Shown one piece after another: positions 7,942 through 15,566 of a stretch of 64,000 bases of DNA. The stretch is from positions 3,038,001-3,102,000 of the forward strand of contig NZ_CP107799.1 of assembly GCF_041431135.1 (NCBI RefSeq). Reading direction: 5' to 3'. The notes beneath the pieces were generated by a model that had not been told where the DNA came from, did no database searches, and was given only the letters and a program-made list of their open reading frames with translations. Made by a program: the position numbers and the translations under genes. This DNA is from Streptomyces sp. NBC_00554. GTDB taxonomy: Bacteria > Actinomycetota > Actinomycetes > Streptomycetales > Streptomycetaceae. Every line of letters begins with the position of its first letter. Positions within the stretch are counted from its first letter, which is position 1.

Positions 7942-8553
7942 TCAGTGCCAGGGCTCGTAGTACGGGTTGCTCTCGCAGTCGCTCATGATCTCGGTCTTGG
8001 TCTTCTTGTCGACCGGGCAGACACCGATGATGTACTGGCGCGCGATGCCGCCGGGGAAGGCGACCTCGACCTGGTCGGCCCACTTGTGGGTGTCGCCGAT
8101 GGTCTTGTTGACGTCGACGCCGCCGGGCGCGTCGATGTAGTAGTTGTAGCCGCTCTTCCACCACGTCTTGTAGAGGTCGTGGTCGTAGCTCGTGGAGACG
8201 TACGGGGAGGGCTGGTTGACGAGGACGTAACTCTCGATGTCGTACTGGCCGGTGAGGACGTCCTTCGGGTAGAAGCCCTGCTCGAAGACTGCCGCGGGGC
8301 CTCGGCCGTCACTGCGGTAGAGCGTGTCGCAGGTCTTTCGCCAGACCGGCTGCGGGGTGATGCGGTCGACGTCCACGCGGTGGTCGGCGGCGGCCTCGAC
8401 CGGATCGGCGAACTGGGGGCAGGCGGGGGCGGCGGCCTTGGCCGGGGTGGACGCGGGGACGGTGGCGGCGGAGGTCGCGAAGACGGCGGCCAGGGACAGG
8501 ACGACGGCAGCGGCCCGCCGCCGCAGGCGAGTTGTGATCATGGTGATCACCAT
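7942..8553 (-). CDS. Secreted scabin/ScARP-like guanine-specific mono-ADP-ribosyltransferase
   Basis: 203-residue exported protein: signal peptide 1-40 (RRRAAAVVLSLAAVFATSAA) and a single catalytic domain. The pierisin-like ADP-ribosyltransferase triad is complete: Arg80 in LYRSDGR, the Ser120-Thr121-Ser122 motif in YVSTSYDHDLYKTWW, and Gln161-x-Glu163 in DQVEVAFPGG. The Q-x-E form places it with R/guanine-modifying members such as scabin (S. scabies) and ScARP (SCO5461), which modify the guanine base of nucleosides and DNA. Cysteines at 45, 75, 179 and 193 probably form the two disulfides of that family. Starts at 8553 or 8541 are both possible. No immunity gene is adjacent, as expected for a secreted enzyme acting outside the producer. 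Confidence 0.9.
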   Translation of the reverse strand: MVITMITTRLRRRAAAVVLSLAAVFATSAATVPASTPAKAAAPACPQFADPVEAAADHRVDVDRITPQPVWRKTCDTLYRSDGRGPAAVFEQGFYPKDVLTGQYDIESYVLVNQPSPYVSTSYDHDLYKTWWKSGYNYYIDAPGGVDVNKTIGDTHKWADQVEVAFPGGIARQYIIGVCPVDKKTKTEIMSDCESNPYYEPWH

Positions 8554-8618
8554 CTCGGTTCTGCGGCGGCGGGCCGGGGACCGTCACTCGTACGAGGCGT
8601 GTCCCAACTGGTCTGTGG

Positions 8619-9803
8619 TCAGCGGAAGATGCCGGTGTGGCCGAGCGAGTAGCGGCCCGGCTGCGGGTACACGGCGAGGCCGTGCGGGCCGCTGCCGACC
8701 TTGATGCGGGCGAGCTGGATGCCGGTGCGGGTGTCGATGGCGTACACCTCGGCGTCGTAACGCCCGGACAGCCACAGGACCTTGCCGTCGGCCGAGACGC
8801 CGCCCATGTCGGGGCTGCCGCCGTCGGGCAGGCGCCACTTCTTGGTCAGCTTGTTCAGGGTGAAGTCGAAGATGGAGATGGAGCCCTCGCCGCGGTTGGA
8901 GATGTACATCTCGCGCGAGTCGCGGCTGACGTACAGGCCGTGGCAGCCCTTGCCGGTGCGCAGGAGCTTGGGCTCGGTGAACTTGTCGCCGTCCAGGACC
9001 CAGATGCCGTCGGCCATCATGTCGGCGATGTAGAACTTCTTGCCGTCCGGCGAGATCTTCACGTCCTGCGGCATCGCGCCGTCGAACGGGAGCTTCTGCT
9101 GACCGATCACCTTCATCTTCTCGGTGTCGACCTTGAGCAGTTCGCCGCTGAACTCGCAGGAGACGATGAAGTAGCGGCCGTCGGCCGAGAAGTCGGCGTG
9201 GTTGACGCCGTAGCAGCTGACCGGTTCGGTCTTGACGCGCTTCATGGTGTGGGCGTCGCGGAAGACCAGCTCGCGGTCGAGGGAGGCCATGACGATGGAG
9301 TACTTGCCGTTGGGCGTGAAGTAGAGGTTGTACGGGTCGTGCACCTCGACCTCCTTGCCCACCTTCCCCGTCTTCGGGTCGATGGGGGTGAGCGTGTGGC
9401 CGCGGTTGTTGTTGACCCAGAGCGTCTTCATGTCCCAGGAGGGGACGACGTGTTGGGGCTGGCGGCCGACATGGAGGGTCTCGACGACCTTGTACGTCTT
9501 GGGGTCGATGACCGAGACGGTGTCGGACTCGGTGTTGGGGACGTAGACGCGGGACGGGAAGTCCTTGACCACCGGGGAGAGTTTGCCCGCACGGTCGGCC
9601 GCGTAGACGTCCGTCGGGTCGAGCACGGGGGGCATGCCGGGCAGGCCCCTGGCGGCCGGCGGCTTCGTGGGCTGGGCCGGCTGCTGCACGCCCTTGGTGC
9701 CGAGCGCTTCGTTCGCGTGGTCCTTGGGCTCGGTGCCGCAGGCGGCCAGGGCGGCGAGGACCGCGCCCGCGACCAGGGCGCGCTTCGTGAGGTTCGGGTG
9801 CAT
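8619..9803 (-). CDS. YncE-like beta-propeller lipoprotein
   Basis: 394 residues from ATG 9803. The N-terminus is a lipoprotein signal (ALVAGAVLAALAAC, lipobox LAAC). The rest is a seven-bladed propeller of YVTN-type repeats: SRVYVPNTESDTVSVIDPKT, PQHVVPSWDMKTLWV, RYFIVSCEFSGELLKVDTEK, KKFYIADMMADGIWVLD, EMYISNRGEGSISIFDF, and VLWLSGRYDAEVYAIDTRTG. Such proteins are surface binding scaffolds with no catalytic motif seen here. The start overlaps the stop of the upstream polysaccharide deacetylase (TGATG), so the two are translationally coupled and probably act together at the cell envelope. Confidence 0.87.
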   Translation of the reverse strand: MHPNLTKRALVAGAVLAALAACGTEPKDHANEALGTKGVQQPAQPTKPPAARGLPGMPPVLDPTDVYAADRAGKLSPVVKDFPSRVYVPNTESDTVSVIDPKTYKVVETLHVGRQPQHVVPSWDMKTLWVNNNRGHTLTPIDPKTGKVGKEVEVHDPYNLYFTPNGKYSIVMASLDRELVFRDAHTMKRVKTEPVSCYGVNHADFSADGRYFIVSCEFSGELLKVDTEKMKVIGQQKLPFDGAMPQDVKISPDGKKFYIADMMADGIWVLDGDKFTEPKLLRTGKGCHGLYVSRDSREMYISNRGEGSISIFDFTLNKLTKKWRLPDGGSPDMGGVSADGKVLWLSGRYDAEVYAIDTRTGIQLARIKVGSGPHGLAVYPQPGRYSLGHTGIFR

Positions 9804-10636
9804 CAGCTCAGCAGCTCCGTGGTGGTGACCGCGCGCAGACCGCGACGGTTCAGTTCTTCCAGGACGGCGGGCAGCGCGGCGACGGTGTCCGCGTACCCGA
9901 AGTGCAGGCTCACCACGGATCCGTTGCGGATCTCGCCGGTGATCTTGCGAGTGACGGCGGGGGCGCCCGGCGAGGTGAAGTCGAGCGAGTCGACGTCGTA
10001 GGAGAGGACGTGCGGGTAGCCCGCGCCGCGGGCGAGGCGTTCGACGAGCGGGGAGGCTCGGGCGGTACGCGAGGGTCTGAACCAGCTGCCGATGGACCCG
10101 GTCAGCCTGCGCAGCCGCTCCGCGCAGCCCCGGATCTCGGCGTCCGCCTCCGTCTCCGACATCGCGTTGATGTCGAGGTGGCGGAGGGTGTGGTTGCCGA
10201 GGTCGTGGCCCCCGTCGAGGATGCGGCGCGCCAGATCGGGGTGCTCGTCGAGCCAGCTCCCCACGGCGAGCACGGTGATGTGGGCCCCACCCTTCTCCGC
10301 CTCGCCGAGGACCGCCCTGGTGATGGCGGGATCGCCCTGGCCGTGGAAGGTGAGGGCGACTTGGGGCCGGGTGCGGGGTCCGTGGGCGATCTCCACGGGC
10401 TGGTCCGGGAACCGGCGCGGCGCGGGTGCGGCGGGGGCGGCAGGGGGTGCGCCGCTGCTGCGAGCGCGGGCGACCGGGTGCGCGACGGCCCCGCTCGCGG
10501 AACACCCGGCGACGAAGGCCCCGGCCGCGAACGCGCCCCCCGAACGCAACACCGCCCGCCGATGGGGCGCGGCACGCGCGGCGATTCCTTCGGGGGGCGG
10601 CTGAGGGGGGTGATCGGGCGTGGTCACCCGCACCAT
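9803..10636 (-). CDS. Polysaccharide deacetylase (NodB-fold) lipoprotein
   Basis: 277 residues. The N-terminus combines RRAVLRSGGAF with a lipobox-like AFVAGC, so it is exported and probably lipid-anchored. The NodB homology region has QVALTFHGQGDPAITRAVL in place of the usual TFDDG, the zinc-binding H-x(3)-H in LGNHTLRHLDI, and the FRPS motif in SWFRPSRTARAS. A late VVSLHFGY replaces the LxH motif of the family. The replacement of the Asp-Asp pair by His-Gly-Gln-Gly-Asp may alter metal use, so activity is uncertain. Expected role: deacetylation of cell-wall or extracellular glycans. First gene of a two-gene operon with the propeller lipoprotein. Confidence 0.82.
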   Translation of the reverse strand: MVRVTTPDHPPQPPPEGIAARAAPHRRAVLRSGGAFAAGAFVAGCSASGAVAHPVARARSSGAPPAAPAAPAPRRFPDQPVEIAHGPRTRPQVALTFHGQGDPAITRAVLGEAEKGGAHITVLAVGSWLDEHPDLARRILDGGHDLGNHTLRHLDINAMSETEADAEIRGCAERLRRLTGSIGSWFRPSRTARASPLVERLARGAGYPHVLSYDVDSLDFTSPGAPAVTRKITGEIRNGSVVSLHFGYADTVAALPAVLEELNRRGLRAVTTTELLS

Positions 10637-10781
10637 TTAAGGGGAGTTGCCCACAAAAAGGGCGATTGCACCTATTGGGGGGCGGGTCGCGGGGGCGAGG
10701 ATGCCTGGGGATGCCCAGAAACTCCACGTCACCGCCCCGCAAGCGGCAACACCCCGTGCCGTAACCAGCCCCCACCGCCTT

Positions 10782-10810
10782 TTGGATCACTCAACGGCGT
10801 CTGAGATAGT
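10782..10810 (+). promoter_or_regulatory. Predicted housekeeping promoter for a small transcript
   Basis: TTGGAT (10782-10787), a 17-bp spacer, then GATAGT (10805-10810), pointing into a gene-free stretch that ends in a strong hairpin with a T-run. Confidence 0.45.
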
Positions 10811-10816
10811 CAGCGG

Positions 10817-10930
10817 TGCGACCTCCACCCATTGACCCGGGCGTTGGTTGTCGCCGGTGCCGTGGTTCACACCCCAAATAGTTCCGCGGCGCCCCCGGAA
10901 GCCCCGGCCGTTGAGCGGCCGGGGTTTCTG
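10817..10930 (+). ncRNA. Candidate small RNA, about 115 nt
   Basis: The stretch from the promoter at 10782-10810 to the terminator at 10902-10927 has no convincing ORF. A short stem TTCCG/CGGAA with a C-rich loop precedes the terminator hairpin. The nearest genes on both sides run on the other strand, so a plus-strand promoter and terminator have no other purpose here. I cannot place it in an RNA family. Confidence 0.45.
10902..10927 (+). terminator. Intrinsic terminator
   Basis: Perfect 9-bp stem CCCCGGCCG/CGGCCGGGG with a TTGAG loop, followed by TTT. It ends the candidate small RNA. In the other direction it lies just beyond the 3' end of the ATPase gene at 10953. Confidence 0.7.
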
Positions 10931-10952
10931 CGTGAGCGGGGCAGGGCGGGGA

Positions 10953-11456
10953 TCAGCGGTCGGCGACGCGCATTTCGAACCAGGTGGTCTTGCCGCGGGG
11001 GAGGAGGTCGACGCCCCAGCGGTCGGAGAGTTTGTCGACGAGGAAGAGGCCGCGGCCGCTCAGGTCCATTTCCTGGACCGGCATCAGACAGGGAAGGCCG
11101 CGCGAGGGGTCGCGGACCTCGATGCGGATCCACCCCCGGCGGCGGCGCATCCGGAGCCCGAAGACGCGGGCGCCGGTGTGCCGTACGGCGTTGCCGACGA
11201 GTTCGGAGACCAGTAACACGGCGTCTTCCGTCATCTTCGGTGAGAGGCCCCAGTGCCGCAGGACCACGACCTGGGTGAGCCGCCGCGCGGTGGCCGCGGA
11301 CTCCGGGCGGGAAGGTAAGGGCACCTCCGCCTCGGTCGGATTGCCGAACAACTCCAGCGCCTTGAGCGCCTGTTCGTCCTCGACCGCAGGCGTCCAGCGC
11401 GCCGCGGTCGCACCCCCGTGCCGCCGCGGCGGTTCGATACCCTCCAGCCCCGCCAT
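10953..11456 (-). CDS. Anti-sigma-type HATPase_c ATP-binding regulator
   Basis: 167 residues from ATG 11456 (MAGLEGIEPPRRHGG). GHKL ATPase motifs are visible: the N box LLVSELVGNAVRHTGARVFG, the G1 box IEVRDPSRGLP, and the G2 box LSGRGLFLVDKLSDRWGVD. There is no kinase H-box or receiver domain, so it resembles the RsbW/SpoIIAB-like regulators abundant in Streptomyces, which bind and phosphorylate anti-sigma antagonists. No antagonist or sigma gene is adjacent. Confidence 0.85.
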   Translation of the reverse strand: MAGLEGIEPPRRHGGATAARWTPAVEDEQALKALELFGNPTEAEVPLPSRPESAATARRLTQVVVLRHWGLSPKMTEDAVLLVSELVGNAVRHTGARVFGLRMRRRRGWIRIEVRDPSRGLPCLMPVQEMDLSGRGLFLVDKLSDRWGVDLLPRGKTTWFEMRVADR

Positions 11457-11714
11457 GACCCCATCATGGCCGCCCAAAGCGCCCTTCGGGGCTGTTCCGA
11501 AGGAATACGCCCCCCGGAACCCCCTGTTCCGCAGCATCCGATCGGCATATGCCACAGGCAGTTCGGCGCTCACCACAGCCCGTCTGACCTGGCAGAACCG
11601 CCCACCGCAGGGCAATCCCCGACCTCCCCCGACAAGGCAGCCTTAAGGTTGCCTTAAGGCTCGCATAAACCAGCCCTTCGGGGGACGCCGGGTAAGACAT
11701 CGCGTCAACTGCAA

Positions 11715-11815
11715 GTGGATCAGCGGAACTTGTGGTGTGAGATTCAACGAACTCAGGTGCGGGATTCAGTGAACCCGAGGTGTCGGACTCAGTGCACCCG
11801 AGCCGCGGGAGTCAG
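11715..11815. repeat. Degenerate ~24-bp tandem repeat
   Basis: Three to four diverged copies of a unit like GGATTCAGTGAACCCGAGGT lie end to end (near 11740, 11761 and 11784, with a partial copy at 11805) and run into the 3' end of the enoyl-CoA hydratase gene. No ORF is associated. Confidence 0.5.
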
Positions 11816-12579
11816 CGGAACTTCGCCTTCCCCGGCCCCTCCTCCACGAAGCTCCGCATCCCCCGCTCCCGGTCCTCCGTCGCGAACAGCCCGGCGAACC
11901 AGTTCCGTTCGATCGCGAGCCCGGTCTCGATGTCGGTCTCGAGACCCGCGTCGATCGACTCCTTCGCGGCACGCAGCGCGATCGCGGGTCCCTGCGCCAG
12001 CTTCGCGGCCCACGCGTGCGCCTGGGCGTACACCTCCTCGGCGGGTACGACCCGGTCCACAAGGCCGAGCGACAGCGCCTCGTCGGCCTTCACCATGCGC
12101 CCGGTGAAGATGAGGTCCTTGGCTCGCGAGGGGCCGATCAGCCGGGACAGCCGCTGGGTGCCGCCCGCGCCGGGGATCACACCGAGCAGGATCTCGGGCT
12201 GCCCGAGCTTCGCGTTCTCGCCGGCGATGCGGTAGTCCGCGCACAGCGCCAACTCGCAGCCCCCGCCCAGCGCATAGCCGGTGACCGCCGCGACGACCGG
12301 CTTGGGGATACGGGCGACGGCGGTGAAGGAGTCCTGCAGGGCCCGGGACCGTACGACCATCGCCGCGTGGTCCATGGCCTGCATCTCCTTGATGTCCGCG
12401 CCCGCCGCGAACACCTTCTCCCCGCCGTACAGCACCACCGCGCGCACGTCGTCGCGGCCCGTGGCCTCCTCGGCGAGCTCCTTGAGCCGGTCCTGTGTGG
12501 CGACGTCCAGCGCGTTCATGGGCGGACGGTCGAGACGGATGGTGCCGACGCCATCGGCCACTTCGAGATGCACAGTCAT
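11812..12579 (-). CDS. Enoyl-CoA hydratase/isomerase family protein
   Basis: 255 residues, standard crotonase length. The oxyanion-hole motif AAGADIKEM sits at about 58-66. The two catalytic glutamates are present at Glu109 (GYALGGGCELALCAD) and Glu129 (LGQPEILLGVIPGAGGTQRL), so hydration of 2-enoyl-CoA is the likely reaction, in fatty-acid beta-oxidation. Start ATG 12579 gives the usual MTVHLEVADGVGTIRLDRP opening. It appears monocistronic: a strong hairpin lies upstream and the ATPase gene is 350 bp downstream. Confidence 0.92.
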   Translation of the reverse strand: MTVHLEVADGVGTIRLDRPPMNALDVATQDRLKELAEEATGRDDVRAVVLYGGEKVFAAGADIKEMQAMDHAAMVVRSRALQDSFTAVARIPKPVVAAVTGYALGGGCELALCADYRIAGENAKLGQPEILLGVIPGAGGTQRLSRLIGPSRAKDLIFTGRMVKADEALSLGLVDRVVPAEEVYAQAHAWAAKLAQGPAIALRAAKESIDAGLETDIETGLAIERNWFAGLFATEDRERGMRSFVEEGPGKAKFR

Positions 12580-12609
12580 GGCAGCAGGTTAGCGGCGGTT
12601 AACGACAAT

Positions 12610-12644
12610 GGGCCCGGTGTGCTGAGTCACAGCACACCGGGCCC
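12610..12644 (-). terminator. Terminator hairpin downstream of the L,D-transpeptidase gene
   Basis: A perfect 15-bp stem (GGGCCCGGTGTGCTG/CAGCACACCGGGCCC) with an AGTCA loop, about 110 bp past the stop of the transpeptidase gene at 12752 and just before the hydratase start. Confidence 0.75.
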
Positions 12645-12664
12645 GTACGTCGGAAGGATCCAAA

Positions 12665-12742
12665 GGAACTACCGGTCCGAAGGAACCATCGGAACTACCG
12701 GTCCGAAGGAACCATCGGAACTACCGGTCCGAAGGAACCATC
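12665..12742. repeat. Three perfect 26-bp tandem repeats
   Basis: The unit GGAACTACCGGTCCGAAGGA plus ACCATC occurs three times without a mismatch at 12665, 12691 and 12717, followed by a partial GGAAGGAACC. It lies between the transpeptidase stop codon and its terminator, so it is transcribed as 3' untranslated RNA. Each unit contains the palindrome ACCGGT. Confidence 0.9.
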
Positions 12743-12751
12743 GGAAGGAAC

Positions 12752-14002
12752 CTACGCCTTCCACTTCTCCCAGGACATGTTCCAGCCGTTGAGGCCGTTG
12801 TCCGGGTCGACGATCCGGTCGTTGGAGTTCTTCACGACCACCACGTCACCGGTCATGGACTGGTTGAAGAACCAGGCCGCGGCCACCTTGCCGTCGTAGC
12901 CGCCGCGGACGTCCTTCAGACCGATGCAGCCGTGACTGGCGTTGTAGTTGCCGAAGGCGCTGCCGCCCCAGTAGTTGCCGTGGATGAAGGTGCCGGAGGT
13001 GGTCAGGCGCTGGGCGTGCGGTACGTCCTTGATGTCGTACTCGCCGGCGTAGCCGACCGTCTCGCCGTTCATGCGGGTCACTTCGAGGCGGTCGGTGATG
13101 ACCATCTGGCCGTTCCAGGTGTCGTAGCCGGGCTTGCCGGTGGTCACCGGGATGGTCTTGATGGTCTTGCCGTCGCGCTTGACCGTCATCGTCTTGGTCT
13201 TGACGTCGACGGTGGAGATCTGGCTGCGGCCGATCGTGAAGGACACGGTCTTGGCCTGGTCGCCGTAGACACCGGGTCGTCCCTCGACACCGTCGAGGTT
13301 GAGCTCCACCGTCACCTTCGTACCGGGCTTCCAGTACTCCTCGGGACGGAAGTCGAGGCGGTCGTTGCCGAACCAGTGGCCTTCCACGTCCACCGCGGGC
13401 TCGGTCTTGATGGTGATCGCCTTCTCGACGTCCTCGGGGTGCGTGATGCCCCGGGTGAAGTTGACGGAGAACGGCATTCCGACGCCGACCTTGGAACCGT
13501 CCTCCGGCGTGAAGATGCCGACGAAGGTGTTCTTCGGGGTCAGCGTGGTGAACGCGGACTCCTCGGCGGCCTCACGACCGCCGGAGTCCTTGGCCACCGC
13601 GTGGACCTTGTACTTGGTGGATGAGGCGAGGTGCGTCGAGGGCGTCCAGGTGGCGCCCCCGCCCGTTATCTCGCCCTCGACATCGTTGCCCTTGGTGTCT
13701 TCGACAGTCACCTCGGTCAGCTTGCCCTTGGCCGCCGTCACCTTGAGGGCGCCGCTGGTGGCCACGCCGCCCGCACCGTCCTTCGGGACGATGGACACGA
13801 CGGCCTCCGAGACCTTGGTGTCCGCCGTCTCCGAGCTCCCCGTGCTCTTGCCCTTACCGTCCCCGGACCCGGAATCCGAGTCCCCTCCCCCGCCACACGC
13901 GGTCACGACAAGCAACAGCACCCCCAGCAGCAGCGCCAGGATCCCCTTGCTTCCGCGTGTCCGCGCGCCAACCGACGGCCCCGATATCGGTCGCCCGTTC
14001 AA
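12752..14002 (-). CDS. L,D-transpeptidase lipoprotein with Ig-like domains
   Basis: About 416 residues from TTG 14002, chosen because a GGGGAG ribosome site sits at the right distance; a start at 14062 would add an unlikely leader. Signal peptide and lipobox ILALLLGVLLLVVTAC, then a Gly/Ser linker and two Ig-like domains (about 60-270). The C-terminal YkuD catalytic domain has HGNYWGG and the nucleophile motif SHGCIGLKD. It should make 3-3 peptidoglycan cross-links on the outer face of the membrane. The adjacent gene at 14183-15415 is a paralogue; the tandem pair suggests one was duplicated from the other. Confidence 0.92.
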   Translation of the reverse strand: MNGRPISGPSVGARTRGSKGILALLLGVLLLVVTACGGGGDSDSGSGDGKGKSTGSSETADTKVSEAVVSIVPKDGAGGVATSGALKVTAAKGKLTEVTVEDTKGNDVEGEITGGGATWTPSTHLASSTKYKVHAVAKDSGGREAAEESAFTTLTPKNTFVGIFTPEDGSKVGVGMPFSVNFTRGITHPEDVEKAITIKTEPAVDVEGHWFGNDRLDFRPEEYWKPGTKVTVELNLDGVEGRPGVYGDQAKTVSFTIGRSQISTVDVKTKTMTVKRDGKTIKTIPVTTGKPGYDTWNGQMVITDRLEVTRMNGETVGYAGEYDIKDVPHAQRLTTSGTFIHGNYWGGSAFGNYNASHGCIGLKDVRGGYDGKVAAAWFFNQSMTGDVVVVKNSNDRIVDPDNGLNGWNMSWEKWKA

Positions 14003-14182
14003 GTTCGTTCTCCCCTCGCACGGCCTGGTCCAGGCCCGCACCCCAACGCGTCCCACGCGCACATCGCGCTAATTAATCACACGGCCTGAAGCGATGGCTC
14101 CCCGGGATTGTCACTGTTCAGTCCCAACTTCAGCCGTGCGTGGGCGAGCCGGGGGCCGTCGTGCGCGTACCCCTTTGTCGCC

Positions 14183-15415
14183 CTACTTCACCGCGCCGCC
14201 CGCTTTCCACTGCTTCCAGGTCATGTTCCACCCGCCGAGCCCGTTGTCGGGAGCGACCTTTTTGTCTTTGCTGTTGACGACCTCGACGACGTCACCGATG
14301 AGGCTGCGGTCGAAGAACCAGCCCGCCGGGGTGTCCGAGCTGCCGCCCTTCACGTCCCTGAGGCCCACGCAGCCGTGGCTGACATTGGTGCTGCCGAAGA
14401 CGCCCTCCGCCCAATAGTTGCCATGCAGGAAGGTCCCGGAGCTGGTGAGGCGCATCGCGTGGGGGACGTCCGGGATGTCGTACTCGCCCTTGCCGTTGGC
14501 CTTCTTGAAACCGACCGTGGCGCCGTTCATCCGGGTCACCTCGAGCATCTCGGTGACCACCATCTTCCCGTTGTACGTCGTGCTCTTGGGGGCGCCCGCG
14601 GTGATCGGCACGGTGGCCAGGAGCTCGCCGTCGCGGCGTACCTCCATGGTGTGGTCGGCGGCGTCCACGAGACTGACCTGACTGCGGCCGACGGTGAACG
14701 AGAAGGTCTTGTACTGCAGCCCGTACACGCCCGGGGCCGCCTCGACGTCCCGCAGCCCCAGCGTGACCGTGACCTTCGTCCCCGGCTTCCAGTACTTCTG
14801 GGGCCGGAAGTCGAGGCGGTCCTTGCCGAACCAGTGCGGGCGGACCTCGACCGCCGGCTCCGCGACCACCCGGACCGCGCGCTCGACGGCGGCCCGGTTC
14901 TCGATCTCCCGGTTGAACTCGAGGGAGACGATCATCCCGGTGCCGACGGTGGAGCGGTCCTCCGGGGTGACGTATCCGATGAACCGCTCGTCGGGGACGA
15001 ACGTCGTGAACGTCGTGTGCCGCGCCGAGCGCCGCCCGTACCCGTCGAGGGCCACCACGTCGACGGTGTACCGGGCGGCGAGGGCGAGCCGCTCGTCGTC
15101 GGGCCGCCAGCGCAGCCCGTCCTCGGAGATGCTCCCCGGCACCGGGGACTCCTGCGCGTCCTGCTCCTTGACCACCTGCACGGACTCCAGGCGCCCGCTG
15201 GACACCCGTACCCGGATCGACTTCTCCGGGCCCACGGCCTTGCTGTGGTCGTCGGGCGAGACGCGGATGACGTCCTCGGGCGACGGCGGTTTGCCCAGCA
15301 CCTCGTCCATCCCGTTCGAGGTGCAGCCGGAGGCTCCGGCCAGCAGGCCGGCCCAGGTCAGTACGGCGGCCAGCGCGGCCCCTGCGCGCCGCGCGCGTGT
15401 CTGTACGTGCTTCAC
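14183..15415 (-). CDS. L,D-transpeptidase lipoprotein, paralogue
   Basis: 410 residues from GTG 15415 (MKHVQTRARRAGAALAAVL), which places a lipobox LLAGASGC correctly; longer readings are unlike an export signal. Same design as the neighbour at 12752: Ig-like region with LRWRPDDERLALAARYTVD and FVPDERFIGYVTPEDRSTVG, then YkuD with SSGTFLHGNYWAEGVFGS and the catalytic SHGCVGLRD. The C-termini of the two proteins match closely (GLGGWNMTWKQWK versus GLNGWNMSWEKWK). It is divergent from glgX across about 150 bp. Confidence 0.92.
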   Translation of the reverse strand: MKHVQTRARRAGAALAAVLTWAGLLAGASGCTSNGMDEVLGKPPSPEDVIRVSPDDHSKAVGPEKSIRVRVSSGRLESVQVVKEQDAQESPVPGSISEDGLRWRPDDERLALAARYTVDVVALDGYGRRSARHTTFTTFVPDERFIGYVTPEDRSTVGTGMIVSLEFNREIENRAAVERAVRVVAEPAVEVRPHWFGKDRLDFRPQKYWKPGTKVTVTLGLRDVEAAPGVYGLQYKTFSFTVGRSQVSLVDAADHTMEVRRDGELLATVPITAGAPKSTTYNGKMVVTEMLEVTRMNGATVGFKKANGKGEYDIPDVPHAMRLTSSGTFLHGNYWAEGVFGSTNVSHGCVGLRDVKGGSSDTPAGWFFDRSLIGDVVEVVNSKDKKVAPDNGLGGWNMTWKQWKAGGAVK

Positions 15416-15566
15416 GAGGGGCCCAACGACTGTGCCTCTCTGGGGAAACGTGAGTGCGAGCCAAGCGCTGGGCAGAACAGTGGGGAGAACGACTCGACGG
15501 AGAGCGGTGGCCGGGACGCCAACGGCCCTTTTCGCGTCGTTCCATCGAGCCGCAGGAGGCTGACCG

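Noticed and set aside
10817..10930. Identification of the 10.8-kb RNA as the actinobacterial 6C RNA
   Set aside because: The C-rich loops do not fit the two-stem six-C pattern well, and to my memory the 6C locus lies beside other genes.
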